A program made the translations under genes and the position numbers. Source: Chaetorhynchus papuensis (Eukaryota > Chordata > Aves > Passeriformes > Rhipiduridae). Taken from it: a stretch of 64,000 bases of DNA. Of this stretch, positions 9,000-22,560 are shown one piece after another. How positions within the stretch are numbered: the first letter of the stretch is position 1; each line of letters begins with the position of its first letter. The stretch lies in contig VWYX01000356.1 of the NCBI GenBank assembly GCA_013396525.1, positions 293,577 through 357,576 on the forward strand. The letters are read 5' to 3'. The notes beneath the pieces are model-generated. The model searched no databases. It saw only the letters and a program-made list of their open reading frames with translations, and was not told the DNA's origin.

Positions 9000-11900
9000 A
9001 CCCCGAACTGGGCCAGTTCTGCACTTGTTCGTGCAATTCCTCAGGGCTCTCCTACTTCAAATGAAGTGTCCACCTTCCTCATCGATTCCAGCCCTTTCCC
9101 ACCAGTGGAACCCCTGTGGAGGCAGATTCCTGTGTGCTCGTGCAGAGTGCCAGTCACAAGTCACTAATAAATGATTTCTTTCCCCTCAAAACCCATCACT
9201 TTAATATAGAGATGACAAAATTCTTGATAAAGAGGAGAAAAAAATTCAGGCTTTCCCCGAAGTACCTGTCCAGATCTCTTTTGCAAGGGCAGGTAAGCTG
9301 AGGGCTTTGTAGCTGTACAGCACCTGTAACGAGCAGAGGATCCAATGACCTCAATTGCAGCAAAGTTGCCTGTTAACAATGAACAGAAATATTGGGTGTA
9401 CAACACCAGTTCCTGTGTTCGTGCTTGTGCCTACTCCACAGGCCATCTCACTCTGTGTGGTGAGTAGAACCTGCCCAAAGTCTTCACACAAACCTGACAA
9501 ACCTCAATAACCTGTTTGGCACCTTCCCCTGCAGAAACACCTTGGGCAGCAGCAGAGCTGGGAAACTCCAGCAGCGAGCGAGTGTGGAAGGCATCCAGCT
9601 GCAGTGCCGTGTGTTTGGACAAAATCCTCAGCTGGGAGCATTCCCTGCTCCAGCAGGGCTGGGTTCCCTGCCCGTGAGCTCCCAGCCTGTGCTAGCAGGG
9701 GGGTTAACAGCACACAGCAGCTCCCAGCTCGGTCAGCAGCCTCGAGAGTGCAAAGGCACCTCTCACCCACCAGCTCCTCTCAAAACAACCCCGCTCGTGC
9801 CTGGAGCTGTCATTGCTTCACCCCTGCTGGCTCCTGCTGCAGCTTTCACTGACAGCGATGAGGGGGACAAGGGCTGGTGACTGAGGCACTTTTACCAGCT
9901 GGAACCTGAGCAGCAGCACAGGAGAAGACCTCAGGCTGCTGCGGGAACTCGAGCTGCCATGAACCCGCTGACTGGAACACACAGAGGCAGGTCCAGCTCT
10001 CCCCAGCTCCTCTGCAGACCCCTCTGGCACCTCTGCTGCAGCCATGCACGACTGCACACACAGTTTGTAGGGGCAAATCACAGATTATGAGATGGGCACA
10101 AAGTCTCTGCAGTGGCACAGGTGTAAATGCAGGGCAAAGTGACCAGGATCAGAGCTCTCCCAAAACACTGCGGGTAGAACAGCCTGTGAACATTTCCCCT
10201 TTTGCAGAAACAGGAACCAGAAGGATCAGCACAAGGAACTGAACCAGCTCAGGCACAGAGCAAGGGATGACGTTCCAGGCAGCTGAGTGTGTTCCCAGTG
10301 ACAGTGAAACATCTGACTGCTCAGACTCGAGGTCGTCTGCTCTTGCTCAGACCTGCACCAGTTGAAAGATGAGGACTTTTGTTCCTTAGGAGGATTCAGC
10401 TGCCAGGTGCAGCCACATCCCAACTCCTCCACCAAGCAGGCAGCCCTTAAACAGCTGCTGATCTCCTGGACTGTGTCACTCCTCTCCAGGGTCTCGCTGA
10501 CACAGGAGCAGGGCTTGGGTGGCACAGGGATTCTGCCAATTAGCTGATGGAAGAAATGGAGAGCAGCAAGCTGGAGACTCAGTTTCAGATCAAAAAAAAG
10601 GCCAAAAGACAAAAGAGAGACTTTTGGACGAAGGTCATAAGAGCAAAGAGTCACAAGAAACTGAAGTCATTTGGTTTTCTCCCTCGGGCTGAGTTAGGGC
10701 CAGTTCCCCAAGTTCATCCATCTGCATTTTCACCACTTTCTTAGCATTTCCATCAGCACTGGACTACTGCCCTCAGAAAAGCAGGGTCTCCATTATTCTC
10801 CAGCATAATGGAGAATAAAAGGGAAGATCCTTCCCAATCCACTCATCCCACTAATCTAGCCAAAGGCACAGACCAAGCCTCAGCATTTGCTCTGTCAGGA
10901 ATTCAGCAGGGACTGAACTAAGAATAGCACCTGAGGTGAAGGACAGAGCTTGCAGGTAGGATTAGCTGGTGCAATTACAGGTAGCAATTCCCTGCTACTC
11001 ACAAGCTTTGCTATTAAGCAGCAAGAGAAATTAATCTTTACTTGGGGAGGTGTTGTGGGGTTTTGTTTGGTCGTTTTGATGACGCCAAGGCCGGAGGAGC
11101 ACAGAGCAGCTCAGGGCTGCAGGTTGGTGAGCTGCTGCTTCCCTCTGCTGGGAGCCAGGCAGAGGGGACACCTTGTCCTGGGAATGACATATCCTGGCCT
11201 CCTCCAAGCTGCTGGAGAGACATTCCCCACCCAGGGCCTCTGCAGGCACCCAGGGTGACAGGGGGTGCAGATGGGACAGTCTGCCTCGGTGACATCTGGG
11301 GGAAGCTCTGACTGAGAGGTGGAAACAAAGGGTCTCTTTGGTTGATCAGTTTAAGAAAACCAGGCTTTTTGCTGTCAGCTTTTTTCCCTCCCCCCATGCC
11401 CAGCAGACTGCAGGTATTTTTATTTTGTTCCATGCTCACATCTGCAGAACCAACAGAGTTTCCATCAAGAAAAGGGGTCAGGCTCAGTTCCTCACACACA
11501 GAGGTGCTTGGGGAGGGCAGCCTGTGCAGCAGCACCTGCCTTTGCACCCAGGGGTGCTGCAAGGCCAGCAGAAAGCTGCCAGCTCTGTCACCTGCCCACA
11601 CTTCCTCTCCTGCCACTGCAACCCCTTGATTCTTCTTGAAATGACAGCTGTGGAAAGAAATGCTTTTCCTAACCCAGCCTTCTCCAAACTCTCTGCCCGT
11701 TCCCACCTAAGGAAGAGCAGCTTTGAGGCCGTTGAGTGGCACTGCACAGAGCAAGCACCAGGAGCAGAGCTGAAAGGGTTTCCTGCACCCAGGGTTCCCT
11801 GCAAACTCTGCTTCCCAAAGCATCAGTCGCTGGCACCACGAGAAGCTGCGCCTCAGGTGATGTCAGCAAGCACTCCCTTCTCTTCCTCACTGCTTTTTCT

Positions 11901-14900
11901 GCAGTATGAGGAGTTAACAGGTCCACTGTGGGACACGAGTTAAAAAGCCCTACCAGAGCAAGGTGGCCAAACTCTGCTCTGCTGTGCTGCCAAGAGGCCC
12001 AGCTGGGAAGCAGCGTAGCAGGATGCCCACCCTTGGGAGAACCCCTGTAATCCCGGCAGACTGTGGCCAGCGACCCTGCACCTGACCAGAGACCAGGGGG
12101 ATCTTCTTCCATCCCTGGGTTGCCACTTCGGGTGTAATTCCCCCAAGGAGGGCAGAACAGATCACCTGACAGGGTGGCCTGCAGGTTGCAGTCTTCATCT
12201 GCAGCAACAGGAAATTAACTGGGGGCCAGAAAGGGCTCTTGCCAACCGAGGAACTTTAACCCCTTTGGATAAGATGCACGAACCACCCCTTATCTCACCT
12301 TGGCCCTGCAGCACAGGCAGGGTGCCCTGCACACGCTGCAACAGCGAGCCAAGGATCACCTGCAGTGCATCAGCAGGAGGCTTCTCTTTGCTCCTCAGCT
12401 TCCCTGCTGTCAGCAGTGCTGCTCCACAACGCGCTGCATCTGTCACTGCTGTCCCCACAGCAGCCTGGCCCAGACTGCAGAGCTGCTGCTGCAGTGGTGG
12501 CTGCTCACCCAAGCTCGCTTCCCCTCCTGGAGCTGCTCCCTCGCCCTGGCCGGTCCCTGAATCGCCGCCCCGAGCCCCTGGGGACGCACCAGCCCGCGGT
12601 GCTGTCCCTCCTGCGACTGAAGGGCATCCAGGGAGAGGACACTGCATTCCACCCACGGACACCAGGCGATGGGCTTGGCCAACTCAATCACCAAATGGGT
12701 GCAGGGGAAGCAGCGCAGGCCAGGCTTGGCTGCCACAGCACTTGCAGCAGCAGCTTTGCGTCCCGGGCGTCCATGGTCCCCCCTCCCCTTCCCCTGCAAT
12801 GTCCTTTTTGCTGAGGAGTTTTCAGACAGGGCTTTTGCTGCAGTGCATCAAAGAGCGGGTGACTTGCCAGCAAACCACAGAGTGTTCCCTGCTCTCCCCC
12901 TCTCCCCCAGACGCGGAGCTGATGCTCGGTAAGCGGACACCGAGTCCCCGGGTGAGTGCCCGGCGCTGGGCAGGACGGAGCCCTCCGGGAGCAGCAGCTC
13001 TGGTTCGCACCACCCTCCTCGGAGCTGCCCGGGAGCAGCCCAGGCTCCTGCCCCGTCTCACCCCGTCTGTGCCACAGCCACGCTGGCACAGCTCCTCTGC
13101 AGAGCACCTCTGCCCCGAGGTACCAGCCCTGGAGGCTGGGACATCTCCTGGTGCTCAGCCCCAGCCCCGGCTCCTCAGGACCGCAGCCAGGGCTCCAACT
13201 CACACTCCCAGTGCCCAGTTTCTCCCGCCCGTCACCTCAAGGACCTTTACTTGAGGCTCCTCTTTGCCTGGAGCAGGTCAGGGGGTGCTCTCTGGGGCAC
13301 AGCAGCCAAAGCCAAACACTTCTGCAAACCCTGCGAGGGACAGAGGGGAAGTCCCAGGCTCTGCCATGGCAGTGCCGCTGCATTAGCACGGTGACTGCTG
13401 CCAAGAACAGGGCTCTCTGCCGTGTGTAAAGGCACACGCTGCTGTCCCCTGGGAGAAGGGGGGGTGTGGGGAAACATCCCAGAGCCTGGGAGCTCCACGG
13501 GAGCCAAAACGCAGCACCTGAGGGATGAGCTCAGCCACCAACCTCCTCCCTGCTCTGCCCAGCCTGACGGTGACCTTCAGAGTGGAAAATGGCTCTCCAC
13601 GTCCTTTCCCTTTGTTTAATCAAATGGCACCAACCAGCCAAGCCTTTCTGGGTGACAGGACTGGCAAAGGGCTGAGGAGTGATGCTCTGTTACAATCCAC
13701 CAATATTTTAAAACCAAGAATTTCACCAACAAGTCAAGGTCAACAGACAGCTCAAGGCCATTTCCACTCTTTTCTTGAACAAGCTCTTGTCTGAGAGCTT
13801 TCTAGGGCAGGGACCTTATTTTGTTTCCACAGGATTCAACACAATTTCTGCTGCTAAGCCAAGTGAAAGGCATCTTCGATAAGCACATCCCTCACTGAAT
13901 TTTGTACTTTCAGACAAGAGCAGAGTGACTCCAATTCATCCCAAGAAAGCTCTTGAAGTGTGGCAAGTTTGCCCTCTGTTTACAAATGTGCAAAGTTATT
14001 TGCTGCAGAATATTGACGCAAATGAAAGCTCACTTAGATTTGCCAAATTTTAGTTCTCCCTCACTCAGCAGCAGGGGCTGTCCCTTCTCAAAAGCTCAGT
14101 TGTCTGGGAAGCAGGGGAAAGGCACAAGGGCAGCTGGATGGCAGCCCCACTGCAGCTCAGCTCTCCCGGCGTAATTAGAAATTCTGGAGGCTGAGCTGGA
14201 AAAATTACATCTTAAGGACATTTACACCCCTGCACAGAGGTAGGAGAAGGAAACATTAAGATTCCCAGCACATGGGAATTCCTGTGTTCACGTGTCAGAC
14301 AGGGATGGGCAGAAAGCAATTTACAGCAGCTGGTGAGGCTCTTTAATACATTGGTGCATCACAGCACAGGACTGAGGCAGCAAACCCACCCCCTGCACTC
14401 CTGATCACTCAGATTCTGCAGGGGGAGAGCCAGCTGGAAGGACCTGCAGAGCTTTTGCAAGAAGCAGCCTCTCTCCTTGCCCCAGCCTGAGAGTTTCGGG
14501 TCTGCAGGAAAGTGGGCAAAACTGCTCTCCACTAATCATGAAGGGAAAGTGCATCTTCCCAACCCCTCAGGCATTGCCAGTGACCCTCCTCTGGGCTCCA
14601 GGAGCAGTTTGTAAATTCCACTTTGTGCAGAAGACCCTTCCTCAGAGCACTTCTGTGCTTCTTCACTCGTGGTAACACCAGAGCTCTTAGAAGAAAGAAA
14701 CTTGGAGCACGTGGGTTTGCTGCAGTGCTGCTCAATGCCCACAGAGTCTGTCGTAAATTAAGGGAGGGAATAAGAAGCACAAATTAGCCTGGAAAGAAGC
14801 TCCATCCCTGCAGCCGAGCACAGAGCCTGCTGCTGCACTGCTCTGCCTCTGCCTGAGCAGCACCAAGGAGTTAAAGCAAATACACCCAGATATTTAATGG

Positions 14901-17330
14901 CTCTCTGCCCTTTGCAGTGGGGCGCCAGGCACAGCATCCATGACCTTCTCCAAAAATACATGCTGTCACTTGACCCAATCCTTCAAAAACATTTTTATAC
15001 CAGCCCCTGGAAACAGAACTGAAAAGTCAAGTAGCAACAAGCAAACCACAATTTAAGTCCCACTCCTTAAGCATGTGGTGGAGCAGAGTCATCTGAGGCT
15101 CTGGTAGCAGTGCTGGCTGTAACCAGAGGATTTCAGATGGCATCTCTCTGTGCAAGCTCATCAGCACCAGGAATAAACCTCCTCACGTTTTATAAAGCTC
15201 CTACTTTCTCAAGACACTTTACTCTTATTAAAATAAAAGACTCCAGCAGGAGCGAATACCCCAGGCAGCCCAAAAAGCTAAAACTCACTCTAAAATCCAC
15301 TGTGGCAGCCAGGAAAAGATCACTGCTTTCCAGATCAGAGACTGGCATTAAAGGAAGAAATCAGCTGAAACGTGGCCTTTCATCAGGCACGGCAGAGTGG
15401 AGGTGTCAGAGGCACCGAATCCCTGCACTCAGGCTGCTCAGTGCCTGCCTGGTGTTACGTTCACACTGCCTGGGGATCTGTCACGGGCTGCTGTGGGCAC
15501 AGCACAGGAGTTTAGGGTGGCACTGGAGGTGCTGTGAATCCCTGTTAGGATTTGATGTGTGCTGGGGGCGACTTCCCGGGCGTGCAAAGCCAGAACTGCT
15601 GGAGCAGCAGAGGATGGAAGAGGAGAAACAGCACTGAGTGCATCCTCCCTGCCCAACTTTTGCACTCTGGTGTTATTTTGTCTTTTGGGACTCTTCCTCC
15701 CACTGCTCAGCCCTGAAGGGTTCTTGGCATTAATTTCCCTACAGCAGCCTGGCACCAGTTACACGTCACCTGATTACCAGGACAGGGACACTTTAATACA
15801 GGGGCTTCTATCTCAGACTCACAGTTCTTTGATCTGTCTCGTTTTTACCCTCTACAATCATTCTTATTTCCTCTCTGTTGGAAAGACTCACACCAGCTCT
15901 GCAGGGGAGAGGACATGAGGAGAAGCCTCCCAAGAGGCTCTCTGCCCAGTTCTGGAGAGCAGAACTCCAGGGAATGTGGCAGCTTCCCCACCTTGTACCA
16001 CCTCCAGGGAGCCTGCTCCGTTCAGTTTTACAGCAGCTGAGTGTTTTTCCTTAAGGCAGAGACTGACATTTGCTCATGCTGAGAACCCTTCCACAACCCC
16101 CCCACGCAGGAACACCCCGGTGCAGTCATTGCCCCTCGGTGATTTACACCAAGCCTGCTGTAAACTCAGTTACTTTTGCTTTGTTCCTATTCTACCTATC
16201 AGAGAGCTCTTCATGAATGCCACAAACATTAGTACTCCACATAAAAGTAAAGCATAAGTACTTTACCAAGGAACTCGAGTCTCCTTGCTCGCTAAGATGA
16301 TGAGGCAAGGAACAGAAGTAACACGGCGTTAGTGTGCTGCATAAAGCCTGCATTAAATCACACCAAATTGCATTAAATCACACCAAAGTCGGGGGTTTGG
16401 CCTTACACCTGACTCCCCTTGTGCCTCCATGACTTGGGGCCAGAGACATCTCTGAAGGAAGATAAGAAAGTTTCACTGAATTTAAAGGAGCAGCTGGGAG
16501 CTGAGGGTGCCAAGGGCTCGTCCCTGCCGTCGGCTGGCACTGTGTGACCTTGAGAGATCACACCTCAGCCCCAGCTCCTCTGTGCCGAGGGTAACTCTCA
16601 CCTTTCCTACAATCCGAGTGACTTCTCCTAGTCCTTGTGCAAGCACACGATAAAAGCCCACCCCAATTACAGATCTGAGCAGTGCAAACACGCGCTGCTA
16701 CTCTCAAACAGAGTCGCAGACACCAGTAATTGCCTCAGCCTCGGTGGGGACGAGAACACCCTTCCTGGTGTCAGGAGACATCACTGAAACGGGGAAGTCA
16801 AATATTTAGTCATTTCAGATGCTGCTAATGTCATCCAGCATCAGCTCCAGGCTGCAGCGAGGCTCTGGCTCGGGATGTGCTGTGAGCACTGACTGCTGAG
16901 CAGCCTCCCCCCCTCGCCCCCAGACACGGAATATCAAACCCGGATCTGCAGGGATTCCAGCACAGCTGATTCACTGCTATTGCAACAGAATTGATAATTG
17001 CTCAAACTGCATTTTTCCCCTTGCCCCATACAGTTCCCAAGGCTCTGGAATTGCTAAGAAGCTACATTTCAATTAATAGATATTTTTATACTAGGAAAAT
17101 GCAAGTTGCTAGCAGATATTGATGTCAAAGTGATTTTTTTTTTTTTTTTACTTTATAGTTAAAATAAACCAACCAGTCCTTGTGCCATTAATAAATCAGA
17201 CTGCACATGCCTCCAGAAAATGCAAGTTAAACTTCTGCAGTAAGAGGCCGTGCTGACACATTCCCATGCAAATTCAACTTTTGACGACTGCAGAAAGGCA
17301 GCAACGCCTGGAGGTCATGAGCCCGCTTTT
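9000..17330. other. intergenic stretch; no gene recognised
   Basis: No protein or RNA gene is recognised. A consensus plus-strand splice donor (GGCAG/GTAAGC) at 9292/9293 could belong to a transcript antisense to MIR34A. A moderately CpG-rich patch spans about 12540-13060. A 20-bp direct duplication sits at 16350-16389. The longest open frame (12265-13254, 329 codons) lies in the GC-rich patch, has no recognisable domain and looks like chance. Confidence 0.5.
16350..16389. repeat. two-copy 20-bp direct repeat
   Basis: GCATTAAATCACACCAAA occurs twice in tandem with a 20-bp period and no mismatch in the 18-bp core, indicating a recent local duplication. Confidence 0.85.
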
Positions 17331-17479
17331 CTCAGATGCATCCAACACACTTTCTAAGCTCGGCTCAGCAAGGTACAAGGACACGGTCAACTGGGAGGAA
17401 GGTGCTGGGGCTCAGCTCTGAGCCCGGACATTTCAAGACACAACATCTTTTTTTCTTTTTTTTTTTTTTAACCTATTGC

Positions 17480-17930
17480 TTGAAAACGCGGGGTAGAACC
17501 GCGTCATTTGGGGCTGCAGAGCCCTGCGTGCAGCCGGCAGCTCGGGCGGGCTCGGGCAGGGGAATCCCTGGCCGAGGATGCTGCTCTGCGGATCCCTCGG
17601 AGGAGAAGAGCTCGGGCACCTCCGCACTCTTAAAGCGGCAGCGCCGCATTCCCCCCGCGCCCCGCGCTCCCCTGGCCCCGCTGCGGGCGGGGGACACGGC
17701 GGGGACACGGCGGGGAAGGGCCGGGACAGCGGGGGAGCTGCGGGAAGGGCCCGTCCCCGGAGCGCTGCAGCGGCGGCGGCGCGTCCCTGCTGCGCTCCCG
17801 CAAAGCTCCGCAGCCAGCACAGGGCTCGGACTGCAGCACAACTGCACCAGCAGCCAGCCAGGAAAATCCCACCGCCTGCCCGCGAGCCTGCACGCAGAAC
17901 CACAGCTCCTCGCTGGCCCTCGGACTGGGT
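17480..17930. promoter_or_regulatory. orphan CpG island
   Basis: A sharply bounded CpG-dense block of about 450 bp is bordered by AT-rich sequence and T/A homopolymer runs (about 17457-17470 and 17949-17958). It includes short GC repeats such as GGGGACACGGC. CpG islands of this kind in vertebrates usually mark promoters, but no gene is recognised on either side. A strong minus-strand donor (CCAG/GTGAGA at 18629/18628) lies 0.7 kb away and might belong to an exon to its right. It could be a promoter of a lncRNA or a distal alternative start for the MIR34A host gene. Confidence 0.5.
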
Positions 17931-20900
17931 TTGGTTCTGAGGGGTTTTTTAAAAAAAATTATCATTTTATTTTATTTGGTTTTGTCGGCTTGTTTTAAAA
18001 AAGCAGAATGGGGGGGGGAAAAAAAAGCCTTCAGTGATTCAGCCTCCCTCATGTTGGTCCCAAGGAGAATTTAAAAGGCAGAAAGGAAACGAACGGAATG
18101 AAGTTTAATTAGCAAGCACACAGCAGAAGTTGCACTTTTTAATCTTTTATCAATCGTAAAAGACAGCCCTGCAGGAGGAAGGGCTGCAGCCTCTTTAAAA
18201 TACCTCCCTTCCTAAAAGAGCATGCAAAGGAAAGAGCTTCCATTAAACCAGGTTAGAAAACCTTCCCTCCCTCCCAGGTTGTCTCTTCTTACCCCAAATC
18301 CACTCAGAGGAGCTCTGCTTTCCCAGGGATGCAGCGTTGTCTGGAGCAGCAAAAGTTGCAGACGCTTCTCTGGGAGGGAGGCAGGACCTGGCAGAAGTGG
18401 TGTCAGACGGGTCCTTGCACTGAAGTGATGCCGGGAGAGCCCGGAGCTGCTCAGACAGGCGAGGAAAAAAAACGGGGGAGGGGGAGTTAAAAAGTCTTAA
18501 ATCCCTGACACTGCAAGAACCCTGATCCTATAGGATTGGGTGTAAAAAGCCGGCGCTGGCTCCCTGAGCAGCCGGATTTCCCAGCGAGGTGGGGACTCAG
18601 ACGTTTGATTGCTGCCGGGGTTTCTCACCTGGCGATGCTGCTCTTCCAAGAGCAAAAACGGAGAGCAAACCAGACATCTGCAGAAGCCTCTCAAGTGCAC
18701 TCTGCTCCCACCTGAGCTGGTCTCAATTTGGGGAGCAGGCTGGAACTTATCCAGGAGCCGGCAGCGTCTTCTCCGGTGTGAGACGCAGGGAACGAGCTCT
18801 GAAATGGTGGCAGCGAGGACAGGGGGTGACAGAGAGAGCAGGGGCAAATCTCATTCTCCACGGCAGTGCTAAGAGGTCTTAACCACATCAAGAATTCAGA
18901 CAGAGGCTGCAAGTATGAATAATAAATTTGAAAAAAAATAAAACAAACACCCACAAACACCCAAACAAAAACCTCATGCATCCCCCTAGCACTTGACAGG
19001 TCCATTTTTTTCCTGACACACAGAACAGTGCAACGCCTCGTCCAAAGACCTGTCACTAACTTCAGCTAAACCACGTTGTTCTAAACCAGCTCAGGCCTGG
19101 AAATGCTTTTTGCCCTGTGTAATTTAATTCCTGCCCCTTGCTGGTTTGACAAAACACACGGTTCATCCCCAGCTATTCTATTGATTCAGGCCATGGAAGG
19201 CTACAGCCACCGATGCTGTGCAGACCCTGCATTTCGTGGGGATTCAGCCCATTTCCATGGCAGAGCACAGAGACAACAGGCACCAGTCCATTTTCCTTCT
19301 GTTCCGTGGAAGTGACGTGTCCAGAGAACACACTTGACTTTACACCCTGGAATTACCAAGAACAGGGGTTCCTGGTTCTGTTGTTCTGGTCTTCAGTGGG
19401 ACTGAGGCAGGGGAAACCACTGTAAGCTCAAGGTTATTGAAGGGCATTTCCAGGGGCACAGAGCATCTGAAACACTTGGGCAAGAGCTCTGCAACGCGCT
19501 GGCTTTGGAAACAACAGTTGCCAAGGGATAATTTTGAAAAATGTTAATTTTTCATCTACACACTCCAGTGCATCACAGCAAAACACCAAGTGTACCTCAG
19601 GGTTAATCTCAATTTATTCCTGCCTTTTGCTACCCCCCCTCAAAAGCTTTCAGATCAAGTTTTCAGATCTGGTGATTACCTGCATCTGAGAGAGTCCTGG
19701 CGCTGCCCTGGAGCCTTTTTCTTCCCTTTCACCATCACTCCTTCTCCATTTGGAGATCAGTTTTTTGGCTGGACCACTTACACCCACCAGCTGTACAACC
19801 CAAGGCACAGGATGCCCGTTCTTCACCTGGAGAGACGGAGATTCAGGTCTGCACCCCGCACTCCACTCATCACCACCCCCTCTGCAGAGGTCTGGATTGG
19901 TTTTTACTTCTTTATACCTGTTGCTTAAGGTAACAATGCTTAATAATCCTGGTTTTCAGCACCCCAGAAGAGCACAGAGAGACAAACCTGGGCACTCAGC
20001 GTTGTATTTATAGTTCTTCATGCCCTGCTACCAGCATTGCCCTGCTGCAGCTCCTGCGTGGCAGGGTGAGCATTCACAGCAGGACATTCCCAGCCCACCC
20101 CTCCGTGGCACCTGACAGTGGCTGAAACCAGCAGCAAGAAGAGACTTTTGCCCTGAACGGCAAAAATATTTCACTGAATATTTACCTGCCTTTGCCAGGC
20201 TTAGTAAACACTGATTTACTGAGACATTTCACAGCATTTCAGGGCCACCGAGTCCACAGACCAGAAACACGGAGTTAATCTGCAGCAGGCAGGGTGAGGA
20301 ACAGCAGCAGTGGAGAGAGAGCCTGGCAGCCCCGGTGCCGGGGCTGTGTGCAGGGTGCCAGGAATGCACCGCACAACACGCACCATCCCAAACTCTGCAC
20401 CAATTCCCTGCTGCACCACAGTCCATTTATAGTAACATGCTCATGCATTTTGGTGCATTTCACTTTGCTGTAGGAGAACGAGGATGTTGCGATGAAGGAT
20501 TTCGGTTTTAAGCTTTATCAGTGAGCCTAATCTTAATAGGACACAGAGATAAGAGCAGAGGGACATCTTCTCAACTTTGCCTTCCCATCCAGCTGTCAGA
20601 TGCTCAGAGAAAACCTCTGACTTCCCACAGCTGCATTTGTGCTCTGAGTGCAGCAGCCTGGGCTGATCAGCTCTGACAGGCAGTGCAACTCTGCTCTGCT
20701 GCAGTATTGCACCATCAGGTACTGCCCAGACCACTGCTTGCCTTAGAGCATAAAGGGGGTTGGTAGAAATGGGGTTTATTTTTGTTACAGCTTCCAAAAC
20801 TTCTTGGAGGGAAGAAATAACCCTGCTGCAATAGTTAAACCTGTGTCACTCAACCAGAGTTCAAGATAAAGGTGGACATTGGCTTTCAGGGCTGCGCTGT

Positions 20901-20989
20901 CCACTCCGAGCGATAAAAACCTTGGACTGAAGACGTGAAAGTCAAATCAAGAGCTAAGATGCTCCCAGCCTAGGAAGCCTCCATGTATT

Positions 20990-21270
20990 TGGATGTTTCT
21001 TCTCACAAGTGTGGCATTTTAAAGCACTCATTTTTTGCTGTTATTGGTCACTTTTCTTTGTTTACTAATTGGTCAGGAAACTGATAACCAGCACAACAGC
21101 GCCCATTATGAAGTTCAAAGGCTCAGTGTGTCAACCTTCATCAATCAATATTTATCTGAGATGCAGTGACTATTAAACTCCAACAGATTTTAGCCCACCT
21201 CTGCGTATTTCTGTCTGCAACAATGGGAATCAGTCATTGCTTTATGACTGTTTTTCCTCAGCTAGGACAG
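20990..21270. promoter_or_regulatory. enhancer-like AT-rich block (speculative)
   Basis: An AT-rich block contains two identical ATTGGTCA boxes (inverted CCAAT core) at 21043-21050 and 21068-21075, 25 bp apart. A forkhead-type TGTTTAC lies between them at 21059-21065, and ATCAATCAATATTTATC follows near 21141. The motif density resembles conserved vertebrate enhancers, but conservation was not tested and the call rests on motif appearance only. Confidence 0.25.
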
Positions 21271-22540
21271 GTACAAGTCACTCTTTTGGTTGATGCACCA
21301 GGAGTCCTCAGGGCGCACAGCAGCGCCTTTGGCTCACGTGCTCTGCCCCCGTGCACAAGAGGAACCTTGTGTTTCCCTGTTTTACAATGAAGGAACAGCA
21401 TGTTTAGCCTATAACTTCCATTCTCACCCTCCTTTAGCCCAGGAGTGAGGAGGAGACAGGAGGCAGCTTGTCCCAGTGCAGGAATACCTGGGGAAGATGC
21501 CAGCACTCAATCTTTAATCTGCTGATCAAGCCGATGAGAGCATTGCTTCCTCAGAACCAAAGGCACAGCTTACTCGATTGATCAGTTCTGTTTGATTCAA
21601 GCAGAGAGCTTGGTGAAGACGAGCTCTCCTCCTCCCCACCCCCAGCTGCCTTCCCCCTGTCGCTGCATTCACGGAGTGCTCAGTGTCAGCTGCACCCCCA
21701 GAGCAGCAGGGCTCCCCTAGTCCTGGTGACAGGGCTCCTCAGTGGGCACCAAGTCAGGCTTTAGTGCCGTGACTGCCCGGGGAAGCAGCAGAGAGGGGAT
21801 GGGAGGAGCCAGCAATGCCACCCCCTCCAAGGGAGATGCTGTGCCCACTCCCCACTCCAGCTGCACACCCGAGAGGCACTCCCTGGACATGGCTTCTGTC
21901 GTTCAAAAGCCACAGCCTGGAGAGGAGAGCCAACAAACAATAGAAACAAAAGCTCTTAAGAGGCAGCATTACTCTAATACTCTCTCACCTTGGAGTGTCT
22001 CAGCTGTACTTTGATGCTAAGCTCTTTAAGAGCTGAGCTGTCCATGCAGAACACCGGAGCAGAGGGGTCTTGGGAATGCTGCTCCTGCGTGGAGCAGCTC
22101 TCCAGCCTCTGAACGCAGTTTGGATGCACAGAAGTGGCACTGGTTAATAGCAAACGGGCCAAAGCATTTAAATCTAAACTTCTTAAACTGGATTGGGGAT
22201 TTCTGTCTGTCAGGCTGAGCACAGCTAACCACAAACCAGCTCCAGAACTCGTTAAGCAGGTAAGTTGTTCACTCGCCCCAGCAGCCATAACAGAGCCCCT
22301 CTTCCTTGTTCTCCCCCACACCAGTTTAGGAGCTGCTGTTATCATTTCTACAGTCTGGTTTTCGAGAAGCCACAAGGCAGTAATTTCATTTTCTAAGAGT
22401 CCCAGCTGCTGTACAGCTGTTCTTTATTGCTTCACAGCAGAAGTTAACAGCCTTTCTCAAAGCTGTGTGAACTTGATAGCCCAGAACTTGGGAGCTTTCC
22501 TGGAAGCTCATCCCCCAGAACAGCCACTGACCCAGCTCTG

Positions 22541-22560
22541 CAGCAGCAGCAGCAGCAGCA
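22541..22560. repeat. (CAG)n microsatellite, ~7 copies
   Basis: About seven CAG triplets run in tandem. It is short and has no evident coding context. Confidence 0.8.

Noticed and set aside
12265..13254. 329-codon plus-strand frame
   Set aside because: GC-rich sequence with no recognisable domain, and overlapping frames of similar length are open on both strands.
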